DNA of 64,000 nt from Aliidiomarina sedimenti (GTDB lineage Bacteria; Pseudomonadota; Gammaproteobacteria; Enterobacterales; Alteromonadaceae). The stretch covers positions 248,001 to 312,000 of the forward strand of contig NZ_PIPN01000001.1 in the NCBI RefSeq assembly GCF_003986955.1, read 5' to 3'. The translations under genes were made by a program, and so were the position numbers. Below, piece after piece: positions 43,012 to 51,716 of the stretch (positions within the stretch are counted from its first letter, which is position 1; each line of letters begins with the position of its first letter). The notes under the pieces were generated by a model, which worked only from the letters and a program-made list of their open reading frames with translations, did no database searches and was not told the origin of the DNA.

Positions 43012-43755
43012 ATGCACAGTGCAATTTATACCGGGCAGGTTCGTCACCGCCGTTTTCAGCCAACTCAGCACCAGTTTACTTACAAGCTGATGCAATGGTG
43101 GCTGGCGTTGGATGAACTTGAGGAAGCGGGGGCGCAGAGCAAGTGGCTCAGCACCTCAGCCAGCTTTGCGCCACTGCACTTCAAAGCGACTGATTATCTG
43201 CGCGACCAATGGCAGGGAGCGCCGAATTTAAGTGCTGCAGTACTGAACAAGATCAATGCGCTGAATGAAGGCGAGCCGCTGCAGGGGCGTGTTTTCTTTC
43301 TCGGCAATATACGTTGTTGGGGGCTGTTTTTCAGTCCTCTCAACTGCTATTTCCTGCAGCAGTCGGATGGCCGCTTCAGCCATATGCTCGCGGAAGTTTC
43401 GAATACCCCCTGGAATCAGCGTCATTACTATTTGGTCGACCTGGCTGAGCAGGCACCGACTGAAAAGGCGTTCCATGTTTCCCCTTTCAACCCAATGAAA
43501 ATGCAGTATCAATGGAAGATCAACCAACCCGGTGAACGTCAGTTTGTGCATATTGAAGCCCATCGCAGTGAGCGGGAATTCGATGCCACCATGGCATTAA
43601 AACGCCAGCCATTGAACCGAGTCGGCGTTCGTGACGTATTAAAGTCGTATCCGGTGATGAGCCTGAAGATTGTTGCAGGGATTTACTGGCAAGCATTGAA
43701 ACTTTTCGTTAAACGGACCCCGTTGTATGGGCACCCGGGTAGCGGCAAGCGTTAA
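43012..43755 (+). CDS. DUF1365 family protein
   Basis: 247 residues. DUF1365 features are present: IYTGQVRHRRFQPTQHQFTY near 4-23, RVFFLGNIRCWGLFFSPLNC near 91-110, EVSNTPWNQRHYYLVD near 130-145 and KAFHVSPFNPMKMQYQW near 155-171. Members accompany the flavoprotein and Cfa-like genes almost without exception, so it probably takes part in the same lipid modification; the reaction is not known. It starts 2 bases after the flavoprotein stop. Confidence 0.87.
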   Translation: MHSAIYTGQVRHRRFQPTQHQFTYKLMQWWLALDELEEAGAQSKWLSTSASFAPLHFKATDYLRDQWQGAPNLSAAVLNKINALNEGEPLQGRVFFLGNIRCWGLFFSPLNCYFLQQSDGRFSHMLAEVSNTPWNQRHYYLVDLAEQAPTEKAFHVSPFNPMKMQYQWKINQPGERQFVHIEAHRSEREFDATMALKRQPLNRVGVRDVLKSYPVMSLKIVAGIYWQALKLFVKRTPLYGHPGSGKR

Positions 43756-43800
43756 AAGAAACCATTAAAAAAATTACGTGTTAAGCAGGACGAAGTAATT

Positions 43801-45069
43801 ATGGCAGAGCAACAACGAGCGATTGGTGCCCCATTAGAGGCACGGGGTATAGAGAAGTGGAGCCGCGAGATTGCCTTGCGCGCGTTCGCCCGGTTGAAAC
43901 ATGGCCATCTGATACTGACTGAGCAGGGCCACGTGGTGGGGGAGTTTGGTAACAAGCAGGACCCGCTGCATGCCCGTATTGATGTGCAGAGCGCCCGCAT
44001 GTATCGCCGCTTTTTACTGAACGGAGATATCGGCGCAGGTGAGTCGTATATTGACGGTGACTGGCAAACACCTGATCTGGTTGCGGTGATTCGCATTTTT
44101 GCCCGTAATCTGGATGCGATGGACGAGATAGCGAGCCGCTTTGGCTGGCTAACCTGGCCGTTGCAAAAGCTTACGTTCATGTCGCGACGCAATTCGAAGC
44201 GCAAAGCCAAAGAAAACATTCTGTCGCACTATGATCTGGGCAATGAGTTATACAGCCGTTTCCTCGATCCGCAAATGCAATACTCCAGCGCAGTCTATCC
44301 AGACCAGGATGCTTCGCTTGCGGATGCTCAGAGTTATAAACTGAAGCGCCTTTGCGACATGCTCGACCTGCAGCCTGGCGATCATTTGCTGGAAATTGGC
44401 ACGGGTTGGGGCGGACTCGCTGTGTACGCGGCTAAGCACTACGGCTGCAAAGTGACTTCTACCACTATTTCCGATGCACAACTGGCGTACGCGCAAACGC
44501 GGGTTAGTGCGGAAGGGTTAGATAAGCAGGTGACATTGCTCAATCAGGACTACCGTGACCTCGAAGGGACCTTCGATAAACTGGTCTCGGTGGAGATGAT
44601 AGAAGCGGTCGGGCAGCAATATCTGGCTGGATTCTTCCGCAAGTGCAGCCAGTTGCTGAAGCCTAGCGGCCGTATGGTGCTGCAGGCTATTACTATTGCC
44701 GATCAGCGTGCCGAGCGTTACAACCGCGATGTCGACTTTATTCAGCAGCATGTTTTTCCTGGCGGGTATTTACCCTCGGTGGAGTTAATTGGCCGCCTGA
44801 CCCGCAAGAAAACCGACATGGTTATTCGCCAGCTTGATGATATCGGTCTTGATTATGCACAGACGTTAAGTGACTGGCGTCAGGCGTTTAATCAGCATGC
44901 GAAAGAACTTAGCGAGCTTGGCTACGATGAGCGCTTTACTCGTTTCTGGAATTATTACCTCTGTTATTGCGAAGGTGGCTTTAGCGAGCGCCGGGTCAGT
45001 GCAGTCCAGCTGCTTGCAACCAAGCCAGCTGATAAGGGGGCCTTACGAACAAAATTAGCAACGCACTAA
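43801..45069 (+). CDS. cyclopropane-fatty-acid synthase family methyltransferase
   Basis: 422 residues. It methylates double bonds of membrane phospholipid acyl chains with S-adenosylmethionine. The SAM site is LLEIGTGWGGLAVYAAKHYG near 197-216; NILSHYDLGNELYSRFLDPQ near 139 and MQYSSAVYP form the active-site region, and HVFPGGYLPS near 317 is conserved in Cfa enzymes. In this operon it could make a cyclopropane or a methylated precursor of furan fatty acids, both protective against singlet oxygen. RBS AGGACG before ATG 43801. Confidence 0.87.
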   Translation: MAEQQRAIGAPLEARGIEKWSREIALRAFARLKHGHLILTEQGHVVGEFGNKQDPLHARIDVQSARMYRRFLLNGDIGAGESYIDGDWQTPDLVAVIRIFARNLDAMDEIASRFGWLTWPLQKLTFMSRRNSKRKAKENILSHYDLGNELYSRFLDPQMQYSSAVYPDQDASLADAQSYKLKRLCDMLDLQPGDHLLEIGTGWGGLAVYAAKHYGCKVTSTTISDAQLAYAQTRVSAEGLDKQVTLLNQDYRDLEGTFDKLVSVEMIEAVGQQYLAGFFRKCSQLLKPSGRMVLQAITIADQRAERYNRDVDFIQQHVFPGGYLPSVELIGRLTRKKTDMVIRQLDDIGLDYAQTLSDWRQAFNQHAKELSELGYDERFTRFWNYYLCYCEGGFSERRVSAVQLLATKPADKGALRTKLATH

Positions 45070-45578
45070 AGCACTTAACCAGGCTGGTTCACTTCTTTCT
45101 GTTTGATCTGATCTGGTTCCTTGCCGTCTGGGGACGGGAGCAATGGTTGTGGCTGACGATTGGGCTGGTCGTTGTACTCTATCTCAGTGCCTGGCGTTAT
45201 TTATGGGCACGCAGGCGAACACTGGCCCTTTATATAGTGCTCGGCCTGGCCGCGGAGTATCTGGTGGTGCAGGCGGGTATTATAAGTTTTACCGGCACTG
45301 ACCACTTACCCTGGTGGCTGGTTGTGCTTTGGTTTGGCTTTGCCGCTATGGCGATGGTGGTGTTTACCTGGTTGCGTGAACGCTACGTACTGGCCGCTAT
45401 TGCAGGTCTGGTATTTGGCCCTGTTACCTATTTTGCCGGTGTTGGGCTGGGGGCAGCACAGCTTGAGGTTGACGCCTTCTGGGTTGGCGTTACGTATTCG
45501 CTGGTCTGGGCGTTACTGATGATGGTGCTGGTTTACCTACTGGCGCGGGATACTGATAAGGAGCAACGCTATGTTTAG
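45054..45578 (+). CDS. DUF2878 membrane protein (non-standard start)
   Basis: About 174 residues with five or six membrane helices. The DUF2878 N-terminus (HFFLFDLIWFLAVWGREQWL) lies upstream of the first normal start codon, TTG at 45147, so translation should begin earlier. The frame is closed by TAA at 45033, and between them only ACG 45045, ATT 45054 or CTG codons could serve; AAGGGGG at 45034-45040 precedes ATT 45054. The choice of ATT is tentative. The gene overlaps the end of the Cfa-like gene and belongs to the light-stress operon. Function unknown. Confidence 0.7.
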   Translation: MSNALKHLTRLVHFFLFDLIWFLAVWGREQWLWLTIGLVVVLYLSAWRYLWARRRTLALYIVLGLAAEYLVVQAGIISFTGTDHLPWWLVVLWFGFAAMAMVVFTWLRERYVLAAIAGLVFGPVTYFAGVGLGAAQLEVDAFWVGVTYSLVWALLMMVLVYLLARDTDKEQRYV

Positions 45579-46107
45579 AACGATTACAGGGCTGGTCGCA
45601 TCACTTGGATTGGCACTATGCACCTTAGCATTTACAACCTCGACCGCCCACGCGGCCTGTCAGGTCGGGGTCGTTGAACCCTTGGAAAAAGTCGGTGAAA
45701 CCCGGTTACGGGTCTATTTTTTCAAGGTGTATGACGCTGTCCTGTACACCGATAGCGGTAACTACCCGGAGGACCAGTCACTGGCGCTGGAGCTTAGTTA
45801 CCTGCGTGACATCGAGGCCCGACAGTTGGTCGATACAACACGTGATGAGTGGCAGTCACTGGGCTATTCGATGGGTCAGCGGGAAGAGGCCTGGCTCGAA
45901 ACTCTATCCGAAATATGGCCAGATGTAGCGGATGGTGACTGTCTGCTGGCGTATGCCGGTGAACAGGAAGGTGTTCGTTTTTACAACGCCGAGGGCGAGT
46001 TAGGAGGAATCGACGACGACGAGTTCAAACAGCGCTTTTTTGCGATTTGGCTCAGTGAAGATTCCAGCTTTCGTCGTAATCGTGATGAGTTAACAGGAGA
46101 ACGATAA
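45571..46107 (+). CDS. chalcone-isomerase-like exported protein
   Basis: 178 residues with a signal peptide (cleavage near TAHA-AC). The rest has the Chalcone_3 pattern: EKVGETRLRVYFFKVYDAVL near 41-60, LELSYLRDIEARQLVDTT and WLSEDSSFRRNRDELTGE at the end. It lacks known plant chalcone-isomerase catalytic residues; bacterial relatives bind fatty acids or similar ligands, so a periplasmic lipid-related role is likely. It overlaps the genes on both sides by a few bases. Confidence 0.82.
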   Translation: MFRTITGLVASLGLALCTLAFTTSTAHAACQVGVVEPLEKVGETRLRVYFFKVYDAVLYTDSGNYPEDQSLALELSYLRDIEARQLVDTTRDEWQSLGYSMGQREEAWLETLSEIWPDVADGDCLLAYAGEQEGVRFYNAEGELGGIDDDEFKQRFFAIWLSEDSSFRRNRDELTGER

Positions 46108-46640
46108 TGATCGTGAAATCTATACTAATTGCCGTCGCTACTATGGCACTGCTTACCGCCTGTTCAGCCAGTATTGATGACTATCAGGGCGAGAGCCCGG
46201 AACTGAAACTGGAAACGTTTTTTAATGGTCCGCTGGTTGCCCATGGCATGGTCCAGAACCGTTCAGGTAAAGTCACTCAGCGTTTTACCGCGACCATGGA
46301 AGGCACCTGGGACGGTAATGAAGGTGTCCTCGATGAGCAGTTCTATTGGGACGACGGGCGCGAGCAGGAACGGGTCTGGCGGCTGACCAAGGTGGATGAA
46401 AATACCTATGAGGGGCGCGCAGGCGATGTCGAGGGTACTGCCGTTGGCACCACCGCGGGAAATGCACTGAACTGGGTCTACAAGCTGCAGGTTGAAACGG
46501 GTGGCCGAACGCTGAACGTGACGCTGGATGACTGGATGTATTTATTGGACGACGATCGCATGATAAACCGGACTAAGATGACCTATTTCGGTTTCCATGT
46601 TGGCGATATCACTTTATATATTGAACGGACCCAGCCATAA
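46107..46640 (+). CDS. DUF3833 family lipoprotein
   Basis: 177 residues. The lipobox ALLTAC near 13-18 gives a membrane-anchored lipoprotein. DUF3833 motifs: YQGESPELKLETFFNGPLVA near 25-44, GMVQNRSGKVTQRF near 47-60, LDEQFYWDDGREQERVW near 72-88, and the end DRMINRTKMTYFGFHVGDIT. A lipocalin-like beta barrel is likely, able to bind a lipid. Last gene of the light-stress operon; its start overlaps the previous stop by one base. Confidence 0.85.
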   Translation: MIVKSILIAVATMALLTACSASIDDYQGESPELKLETFFNGPLVAHGMVQNRSGKVTQRFTATMEGTWDGNEGVLDEQFYWDDGREQERVWRLTKVDENTYEGRAGDVEGTAVGTTAGNALNWVYKLQVETGGRTLNVTLDDWMYLLDDDRMINRTKMTYFGFHVGDITLYIERTQP

Positions 46641-46711
46641 TGGCTGAAGATTTTTGCGTGGCGGCCGATAGTAATAGGACGCAGCATTTCAATAAATAAA
46701 GAGGTAGGTCC

Positions 46712-46939
46712 ATGGCAGGGGTATGTTTTACCTATAACAGTCGCCAGTTTCTGGGGCAAACCGTGTTTGTTAAACGCGGTGCGCATCAGGGCAAAATGGG
46801 CCAGGTTATCCGAGAGCTGGACGATGAACGTTACCAGGTATCGCTGGGCGATTTTGGTCAGGAAACCGTAGTTTTCGACCGCAGTGACTTTTTGGTCCAC
46901 CGGTATCGTAAAATTAAAGTGCCGGTTTCACGTACCTGA
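46712..46939 (+). CDS. small conserved protein, KOW-like
   Basis: 75 residues, basic. FLGQTVFVKRGAHQGKMGQV near 13-32 has the KOW-type pattern (V-V-GxxKGxxG-V) seen in ribosomal and NusG proteins, followed by three more beta strands. It may bind RNA; this is inference. ATG 46712 follows AAAGAGGTAGGTCC. A terminator follows. Confidence 0.6.
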   Translation: MAGVCFTYNSRQFLGQTVFVKRGAHQGKMGQVIRELDDERYQVSLGDFGQETVVFDRSDFLVHRYRKIKVPVSRT

Positions 46940-46973
46940 CGTCGACTGACCTGAGAACCTGAGAAAAACAAAT

Positions 46974-47004
46974 AAAAAAGCTGAGCCTTATGCTCAGCTT
47001 TTTT
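46974..47004. terminator. bidirectional terminator
   Basis: AAAAAAGCTGAGC-CTTAT-GCTCAGCTTTTTT lies between the convergent genes at 46712 and 47046. Confidence 0.9.
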
Positions 47005-47045
47005 GTTGCCTGATATCAGATCCACATCTTGGTAACGATCCGAAC

Positions 47046-47447
47046 CTAACGCACACCGCGTGGGAGGCGGGCAGTACCGTCTTGTTCTTCAAGACGCTGA
47101 CGCCAGAGTTCTTTCGCGGTTAAGCCACCGTTTGAAGATGAACTCTTTTTGCTTTCAGTTTTCTTGCTAGCGGTTTTTGTCTTAGCTGCTGGTTTCTTTG
47201 CTTTACTACTAGTCGCTTTTTTTGCTGCAGGTTTGCTTGCAGCTGGTTTGGCTGGCGTGGCTTTCTTGTTACCGGCCCCGCTTTTTAATTCCTGGGTCCA
47301 CTCGTCGAGCTGGGCAAGACGCATGTTTTTACCACCATCTACACTGTACCAGCCATTTGCTGCTTCCACGTCGGGCGCTTTGCCATTGGCTGCTTTGTAG
47401 GCTGCTGTAAATTCGTCGAGTACCGCTTCTTTGTCGAGATTGCTCAT
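47046..47447 (-). CDS. histone H1-like Lys/Ala-rich protein
   Basis: 133 residues. A folded N-terminal part (1-60, with EAANGWYSVDGGKNMRLAQL) is followed by a low-complexity stretch of Lys, Ala, Pro and Ser (about 60-105, AKKATSSKAKKPAAKTKTAS) and a short conserved end (LTAKELWRQRLEEQDG). The tail resembles eukaryotic H1 and bacterial AlgP/Hc1-type tails and could bind DNA non-specifically. Length variation within such repeats is common. Function unknown. Confidence 0.7.
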   Translation of the reverse strand: MSNLDKEAVLDEFTAAYKAANGKAPDVEAANGWYSVDGGKNMRLAQLDEWTQELKSGAGNKKATPAKPAASKPAAKKATSSKAKKPAAKTKTASKKTESKKSSSSNGGLTAKELWRQRLEEQDGTARLPRGVR

Positions 47448-47548
47448 TCGGATTATCCTGTTGTGATACTATATGATTGCTATATCTATATTTTTATACA
47501 TTCTTTTTGCCGTCCTGTCTAATTTGCATCGGGGGTTTAATTGTCGCT

Positions 47549-48310
47549 ATGAGTATTCAGCGTGATGCACTGCATAAATTACTTAACCAGTGGACTGACG
47601 CTGGCCAATTTCAGGATTATTGCCCCAACGGGTTGCAGGTCGAAGGCCGCTCCCATATTCAAAAAATAGTCACAGGGGTCACCGCAAGTCAGGCACTTAT
47701 CGATCAGGCGTTAGCCCGTAACGCGGATGCCATCCTGGTTCACCACGGATACTTCTGGAAGGGTGAGTCGGCCTCGGTGACCGGCATGAAAAAACGTCGT
47801 CTGCAAGCACTGCTCGGTGCTGATGTTAGTTTGTTTGCCTATCATTTACCTCTGGATTGCCACCCTGACTTTGGTAACAATGCCGAACTGGCACGTCGCC
47901 TTGGTTTGACTGAGCTGAGTCCTGCCGATCAGGCGCCACCGGGTATTCTTATGCTTGGAGATGTCACTGGCGAGGTTACCCTGAATGCATTTGTCGAGCA
48001 GCTGGAAAGCGCTGTTGAACGAAGCCTGATAGCCCGGGTTGACGGTGGCGAGCATGCAGTCAGGCGTGTCGCTATTTGTACCGGTGGTGGTCAGGGCTTT
48101 ATTGAAGCGGCTGTTGAAGCCGGTGCCGATACCTTTATCAGTGGTGAAATTTCAGAGCAAACGGTACATGTGGCGCGCGAACGCGGCATTCATTACCTGG
48201 CGGCAGGGCATCACGCGACTGAGCGCTATGGGGTCAAAGCGCTGGGTGAGAAACTAGCGCGTGAAGCAAACCTGGACGTGGAGTTTATTGACATTGACAG
48301 CCCCGCGTAA
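47549..48310 (+). CDS. Nif3-like dinuclear metal protein (YbgI family)
   Basis: 253 residues. The Nif3/DUF34 family forms hexameric rings with two metals per subunit. Ligands are visible in ILVHHGYFWKG near 62-72, YHLPLDCHPDFGNNAELAR near 98-116, and GHHATERYG near 220. Often annotated as a GTP cyclohydrolase I type 2 homologue, without firm proof. ATG 47549 was chosen as it matches the family start; the longer frame from 47477 has a hydrophobic, unconserved extension. Confidence 0.9.
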   Translation: MSIQRDALHKLLNQWTDAGQFQDYCPNGLQVEGRSHIQKIVTGVTASQALIDQALARNADAILVHHGYFWKGESASVTGMKKRRLQALLGADVSLFAYHLPLDCHPDFGNNAELARRLGLTELSPADQAPPGILMLGDVTGEVTLNAFVEQLESAVERSLIARVDGGEHAVRRVAICTGGGQGFIEAAVEAGADTFISGEISEQTVHVARERGIHYLAAGHHATERYGVKALGEKLAREANLDVEFIDIDSPA

Positions 48311-49091
48311 AGGTCAGGATCGAAGCTTTGCGGTTGACGTGCAGCGCTTTGAAAAGAATATTTATCACACCTCGAAAGGGCGTATACGACAGGCCGTGCT
48401 CGCTGCCGACCTGGCTGCTTTGATTGCCAGCCAGCGGCCTTTGCGAGTACTCGATATTGGCGCGGGCTTAGGTCAGGTAAACCAGTTATTCGCCGAGGCC
48501 GGGCATCTGGTCTGGCATTCTGATATAGCTGCCGAAATGGTCGCGCAGGCGAAAGAACAACATTCACAGGCCGGTCTTAGCGCGCAGTACCAGTATATAA
48601 CTGCGCCGCTACAGGACTTACCTGCTCAACTTGCCGACCAGCCCCCGTTTGATGTCGTACTTTGCCATGCGGTGCTGGAGTGGCTTGAGCAACCTGCCGC
48701 AGCGATATCAATTCTAAGTCAGTTAATGGTGAAGGGCGGTTGGCTGTCGCTGATGTTCTACAACCGTCGGGCCAAAGAAATGGCTAACCTGATTTATGGC
48801 AACTTTGACTATGTTAAAGCGGGCCTGCAGGTTAAAAAGAAAGTTCGTTTTAGTCCACAGACGCCCCTTTATATTGAGCAGGTCAGTGACTGGACCTTAC
48901 GTCACCGCTTGCAGCTGGTTGCGCATAGCGGGGTACGCTGTATCCATGATTACCTGCGTGACCTTGAGCACCAGCAGCGCGACGATTTAATTGAGATGGA
49001 ATTAAGGTATCGGCGACAGGAGCCTTTTCGTCAGCTCGGGCGATACCAGCATTTTTTATTACGTAAAGAAATTGAAGGAGTATCAGGATGA
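48294..49091 (+). CDS. cmoM: tRNA methyltransferase CmoM
   Basis: About 265 residues. It methylates the carboxyl group of 5-carboxymethoxyuridine at tRNA position 34. FAVDVQRFEKNIYHTSKGRI near 13-32 matches the CmoM N-terminus; the SAM motif is VLDIGAGLGQ near 53-62 and the post-motif is LCHAVLEWL. A TTG start is likely (48294, or 48288), with GTGGAG upstream and overlap with the Nif3 stop. The upstream ATG at 48261 is deep in the Nif3 gene. Confidence 0.85.
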   Translation: MTAPRKGQDRSFAVDVQRFEKNIYHTSKGRIRQAVLAADLAALIASQRPLRVLDIGAGLGQVNQLFAEAGHLVWHSDIAAEMVAQAKEQHSQAGLSAQYQYITAPLQDLPAQLADQPPFDVVLCHAVLEWLEQPAAAISILSQLMVKGGWLSLMFYNRRAKEMANLIYGNFDYVKAGLQVKKKVRFSPQTPLYIEQVSDWTLRHRLQLVAHSGVRCIHDYLRDLEHQQRDDLIEMELRYRRQEPFRQLGRYQHFLLRKEIEGVSG

Positions 49092-49963
49092 CAACAAAAG
49101 TAGCCTTTATCGGTATGGGTGTAATGGGATACCCAATGGCCGGCCACTTGCAGCGCGCAGGGTACGATGTCTGCGTGTACAACCGCACTGCCAGCAAGGC
49201 AGAAGCCTGGTGTGACGAGTATGCCGGACGTGCAGCCAGCACACCAGCAATTGCAGCGGAAGACGCTGATGTAGTGATGCTCTGTGTCGGCAACGATAAC
49301 GATGTACGCAGTGTTGTTTATGGTGATGACGGTGTGCTGGCTGGGATGCGTGAAGGGGCGGTGCTTATCGACCATACTACCGCCTCGGCAGAGCTGGCCC
49401 GGGAGCTCGGTGCTGCCTGTCAGGAGCAGGGCTTGGAGTTTCTCGATGCACCCGTATCCGGCGGTGAGGCAGGCGCAGTGAATGCCAAACTGACTATGAT
49501 GGTGGGCGGCGACGAAAAGGTCCTGAGCAAGGTTCAGGCAATGCTTGAGGTGATGGCGCACCATGTTGGTCTGCAGGGGCCAGTCGGCAGCGGGCAGTTG
49601 GCAAAGATGGTCAATCAGGTATGTATCGCCGGGGTCTTAGCCGGGTTGTCTGAGGGGCTTGCCTTCGGCAAAAAAGCGGGACTTGATCCGGAAGCACTGG
49701 TTGCAGCCATTAGCAAAGGGTCGGCAGGCAGCTGGCAGATGGAAAACCGCTCTCATACCATGTGGAATGGCGAGTATGACTTTGGTTTTGCAGTGGACTG
49801 GATGCGCAAAGATTTGAATATTGCGATGACCGAGGCACAAAAAAATGGCGCAAGTTTACCGGTAACCGCGTTGATTGATCAGCTTTATGCAGAAGTGCAG
49901 GCGTTAGGCGGTAATCGCTGGGACACCTCATCCCTGATGCAGCGTTTAGTGAAACTGCATTAA
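49088..49963 (+). CDS. NAD(P)-dependent beta-hydroxyacid dehydrogenase (HIBADH family)
   Basis: 291 residues. Oxidises a 3-hydroxyacid such as 3-hydroxyisobutyrate or tartronate semialdehyde's reduced form. Cofactor motif GMGVMGYPMAGHL near 8-20 with NRTASK suggests NADP(H). Substrate motif DAPVSGGEAGA near 119-129 and catalytic Lys in GSGQLAKMVNQ near 166-176. No valine-degradation genes are nearby, so the substrate remains open. Starts four bases before the cmoM stop. Confidence 0.87.
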   Translation: MTTKVAFIGMGVMGYPMAGHLQRAGYDVCVYNRTASKAEAWCDEYAGRAASTPAIAAEDADVVMLCVGNDNDVRSVVYGDDGVLAGMREGAVLIDHTTASAELARELGAACQEQGLEFLDAPVSGGEAGAVNAKLTMMVGGDEKVLSKVQAMLEVMAHHVGLQGPVGSGQLAKMVNQVCIAGVLAGLSEGLAFGKKAGLDPEALVAAISKGSAGSWQMENRSHTMWNGEYDFGFAVDWMRKDLNIAMTEAQKNGASLPVTALIDQLYAEVQALGGNRWDTSSLMQRLVKLH

Positions 49964-49990
49964 ACCAGGCACCCTGGAAACGCTAAAACG

Positions 49991-50020
49991 AAAAGGCCAG
50001 CTTTACAGCTGGCCTTTTTA
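49991..50020. terminator. bidirectional terminator
   Basis: AAAAGGCCAGCT-TTAC-AGCTGGCCTTTTT lies between the convergent dehydrogenase and DUF1329 genes. Confidence 0.9.
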
Positions 50021-50050
50021 TTAACGAACTTGCGTTAGCAATAACCCGGA

Positions 50051-51403
50051 TTAACGGATACCCATACGACGTAATGCGTTGGTGCTAAAGTCACTGCGAC
50101 GTGGTTCGATATCGAAGTCCATGTACTCATCTTCTTCGTTCGCCAGACCCAGTGAAATGTAACGGCCGTTGTTCAGGTCGTAAACTGATTCCATTGCCAT
50201 CCAAGGCACGTCGTTACCATAGAACTGAACATGGTAAGCCTGAGACACACGCCATAGCTCGCCGCGACCATCGTATTGATCAATCACTGACGCAGTCCAG
50301 GTATCTTCATCGATGAAGAATGAACGGCGTGAGTAAATCATCCGCTCGCCTTCTTTCAGCGTTGCTTCAACGTGCCACACGCGGTGCAATTCATAGCGCG
50401 TGTATTCTGGGTTTTCATGACCAGGCTGAATGATGTCGCTGTATGCAAGATCTGTATTCAGCAGCTCATAGTTGTTGTACGGAATGTACATCTCTTTCTT
50501 GCCAACCAGTTCCCAGTCGTACTTGTCTGGCGCACCGTTGAACATGTCGAGCTGATCTGAAGTACGTAAGCCGTCAGCCGCTGTACCCGGACCATCGTAC
50601 GCTACGTTAGGAGCACGACGGACACGACGCTGACCCGCGTTGTAAATCCATGCACGACGTCCTTCACGAACCTGATCGATGGTATCGTGAACCAGCAGTA
50701 CGGTACCGGTCAAACGGCCCGGAGCCAGTACTTGCTGTAAAAAGTAAAAGAGGATGTTGTCATCGGCAGATTCGTCGCGGCCGCCTTGCAGGTATTCAGG
50801 CCACACCAGCTGTTCACGCAAACGAACTGCTTCAAAATTACCGTTTGACTGCACTGGCAGCTGGTTTACCAGGCGCTCAACCTTACCACCACGGTAACGG
50901 GTCAAATGGTTCCAGATAACTTCCAGACCAGTTTGCGGGATAGGAAATGGAATCGCCATTTCAAATCCTTCAAGGCCAGATCCGCCTTCTACCAGGCTTG
51001 CCTCGGTCGCGTTTTGTTTGACCAGGTCAAAGATTTCCTGAGGGTAGGTAGACGTACGTCGAGTTTCATAGACCGGCATGTAGAACGAATCGTAACGTTC
51101 AAACATCGCGATCTGACCTGGAGACAAGCGATCACGATGCTCATCCAGATTGTCATGAGTAATGGTATACAGAGGTTCATCGTCGGCAAATGGGTTGACA
51201 GGACGTTCGACGTCTTCCCCCGGACGTGACAAACCGCCATCCCATGCAGGGATTCGCCCGTCAGCGCCACCAGCGCGTTCTGCGCCAATCGGCGTTAAAT
51301 CGTTACCAAGGCGAGCGGCTTCTTCGTTGGAAACGGCTGCCACAACACTGGCAGAAACCAGCGATAGCGCCATTACGCCAGCGGTAAGAATTGTTTTTCT
51401 CAT
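50051..51403 (-). CDS. DUF1329 family exported protein
   Basis: 450 residues with a signal peptide (cleavage after VVAA). Mature part: EEAARLGNDLTPIGAERAGG near 27-46, DGRIPAWDGGL, a central beta-rich region and the ending MDFDIEPRRSDFSTNALRRM. DUF1329 proteins resemble LolA/LolB-type lipid carriers and are usually encoded with an RND/MMPL exporter and a YCF48 protein, as here on the divergent strand. A role in moving a lipid or hydrophobic compound to the outer membrane is likely but unproven. Confidence 0.87.
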   Translation of the reverse strand: MRKTILTAGVMALSLVSASVVAAVSNEEAARLGNDLTPIGAERAGGADGRIPAWDGGLSRPGEDVERPVNPFADDEPLYTITHDNLDEHRDRLSPGQIAMFERYDSFYMPVYETRRTSTYPQEIFDLVKQNATEASLVEGGSGLEGFEMAIPFPIPQTGLEVIWNHLTRYRGGKVERLVNQLPVQSNGNFEAVRLREQLVWPEYLQGGRDESADDNILFYFLQQVLAPGRLTGTVLLVHDTIDQVREGRRAWIYNAGQRRVRRAPNVAYDGPGTAADGLRTSDQLDMFNGAPDKYDWELVGKKEMYIPYNNYELLNTDLAYSDIIQPGHENPEYTRYELHRVWHVEATLKEGERMIYSRRSFFIDEDTWTASVIDQYDGRGELWRVSQAYHVQFYGNDVPWMAMESVYDLNNGRYISLGLANEEDEYMDFDIEPRRSDFSTNALRRMGIR

Positions 51404-51716
51404 CGTGTTTATCCTTGTTACTGTGCTTATGCTTATAAACGTGGCTTATATAAAGTTAAGCTACACCAAAAAATGTAAAAATTAAATAAGCGTTGCCTCA
51501 CCTGCCTAGGATGAAACCAACGTTACAAATTTGCAACTGTTTGTAAGACCAGCTGTTAAAAAATTAGTTTCTTTTGCAAATGCTGATCTCTGCCGATAGT
51601 CATAGCTGAGCAAAACTCCGACGATTAACGCTTTTTTTGCACAAAGGGGTTTTCAAACGCTTGTTAGACTATACAATCGGGTGTCTGAAGTAAGATAGAC
51701 TCCTTAGGAGAAATAC
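51404..51716. other. divergent intergenic region between DUF1329 and YCF48 genes
   Basis: About 310 AT-rich bases. A TATACAAT hexamer-like element near 51671 could be a -10 box for the YCF48 gene, and CCTTAGGAGAAATAC is its ribosome-binding site. No RNA gene, palindrome or coding sequence was found. Confidence 0.4.
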
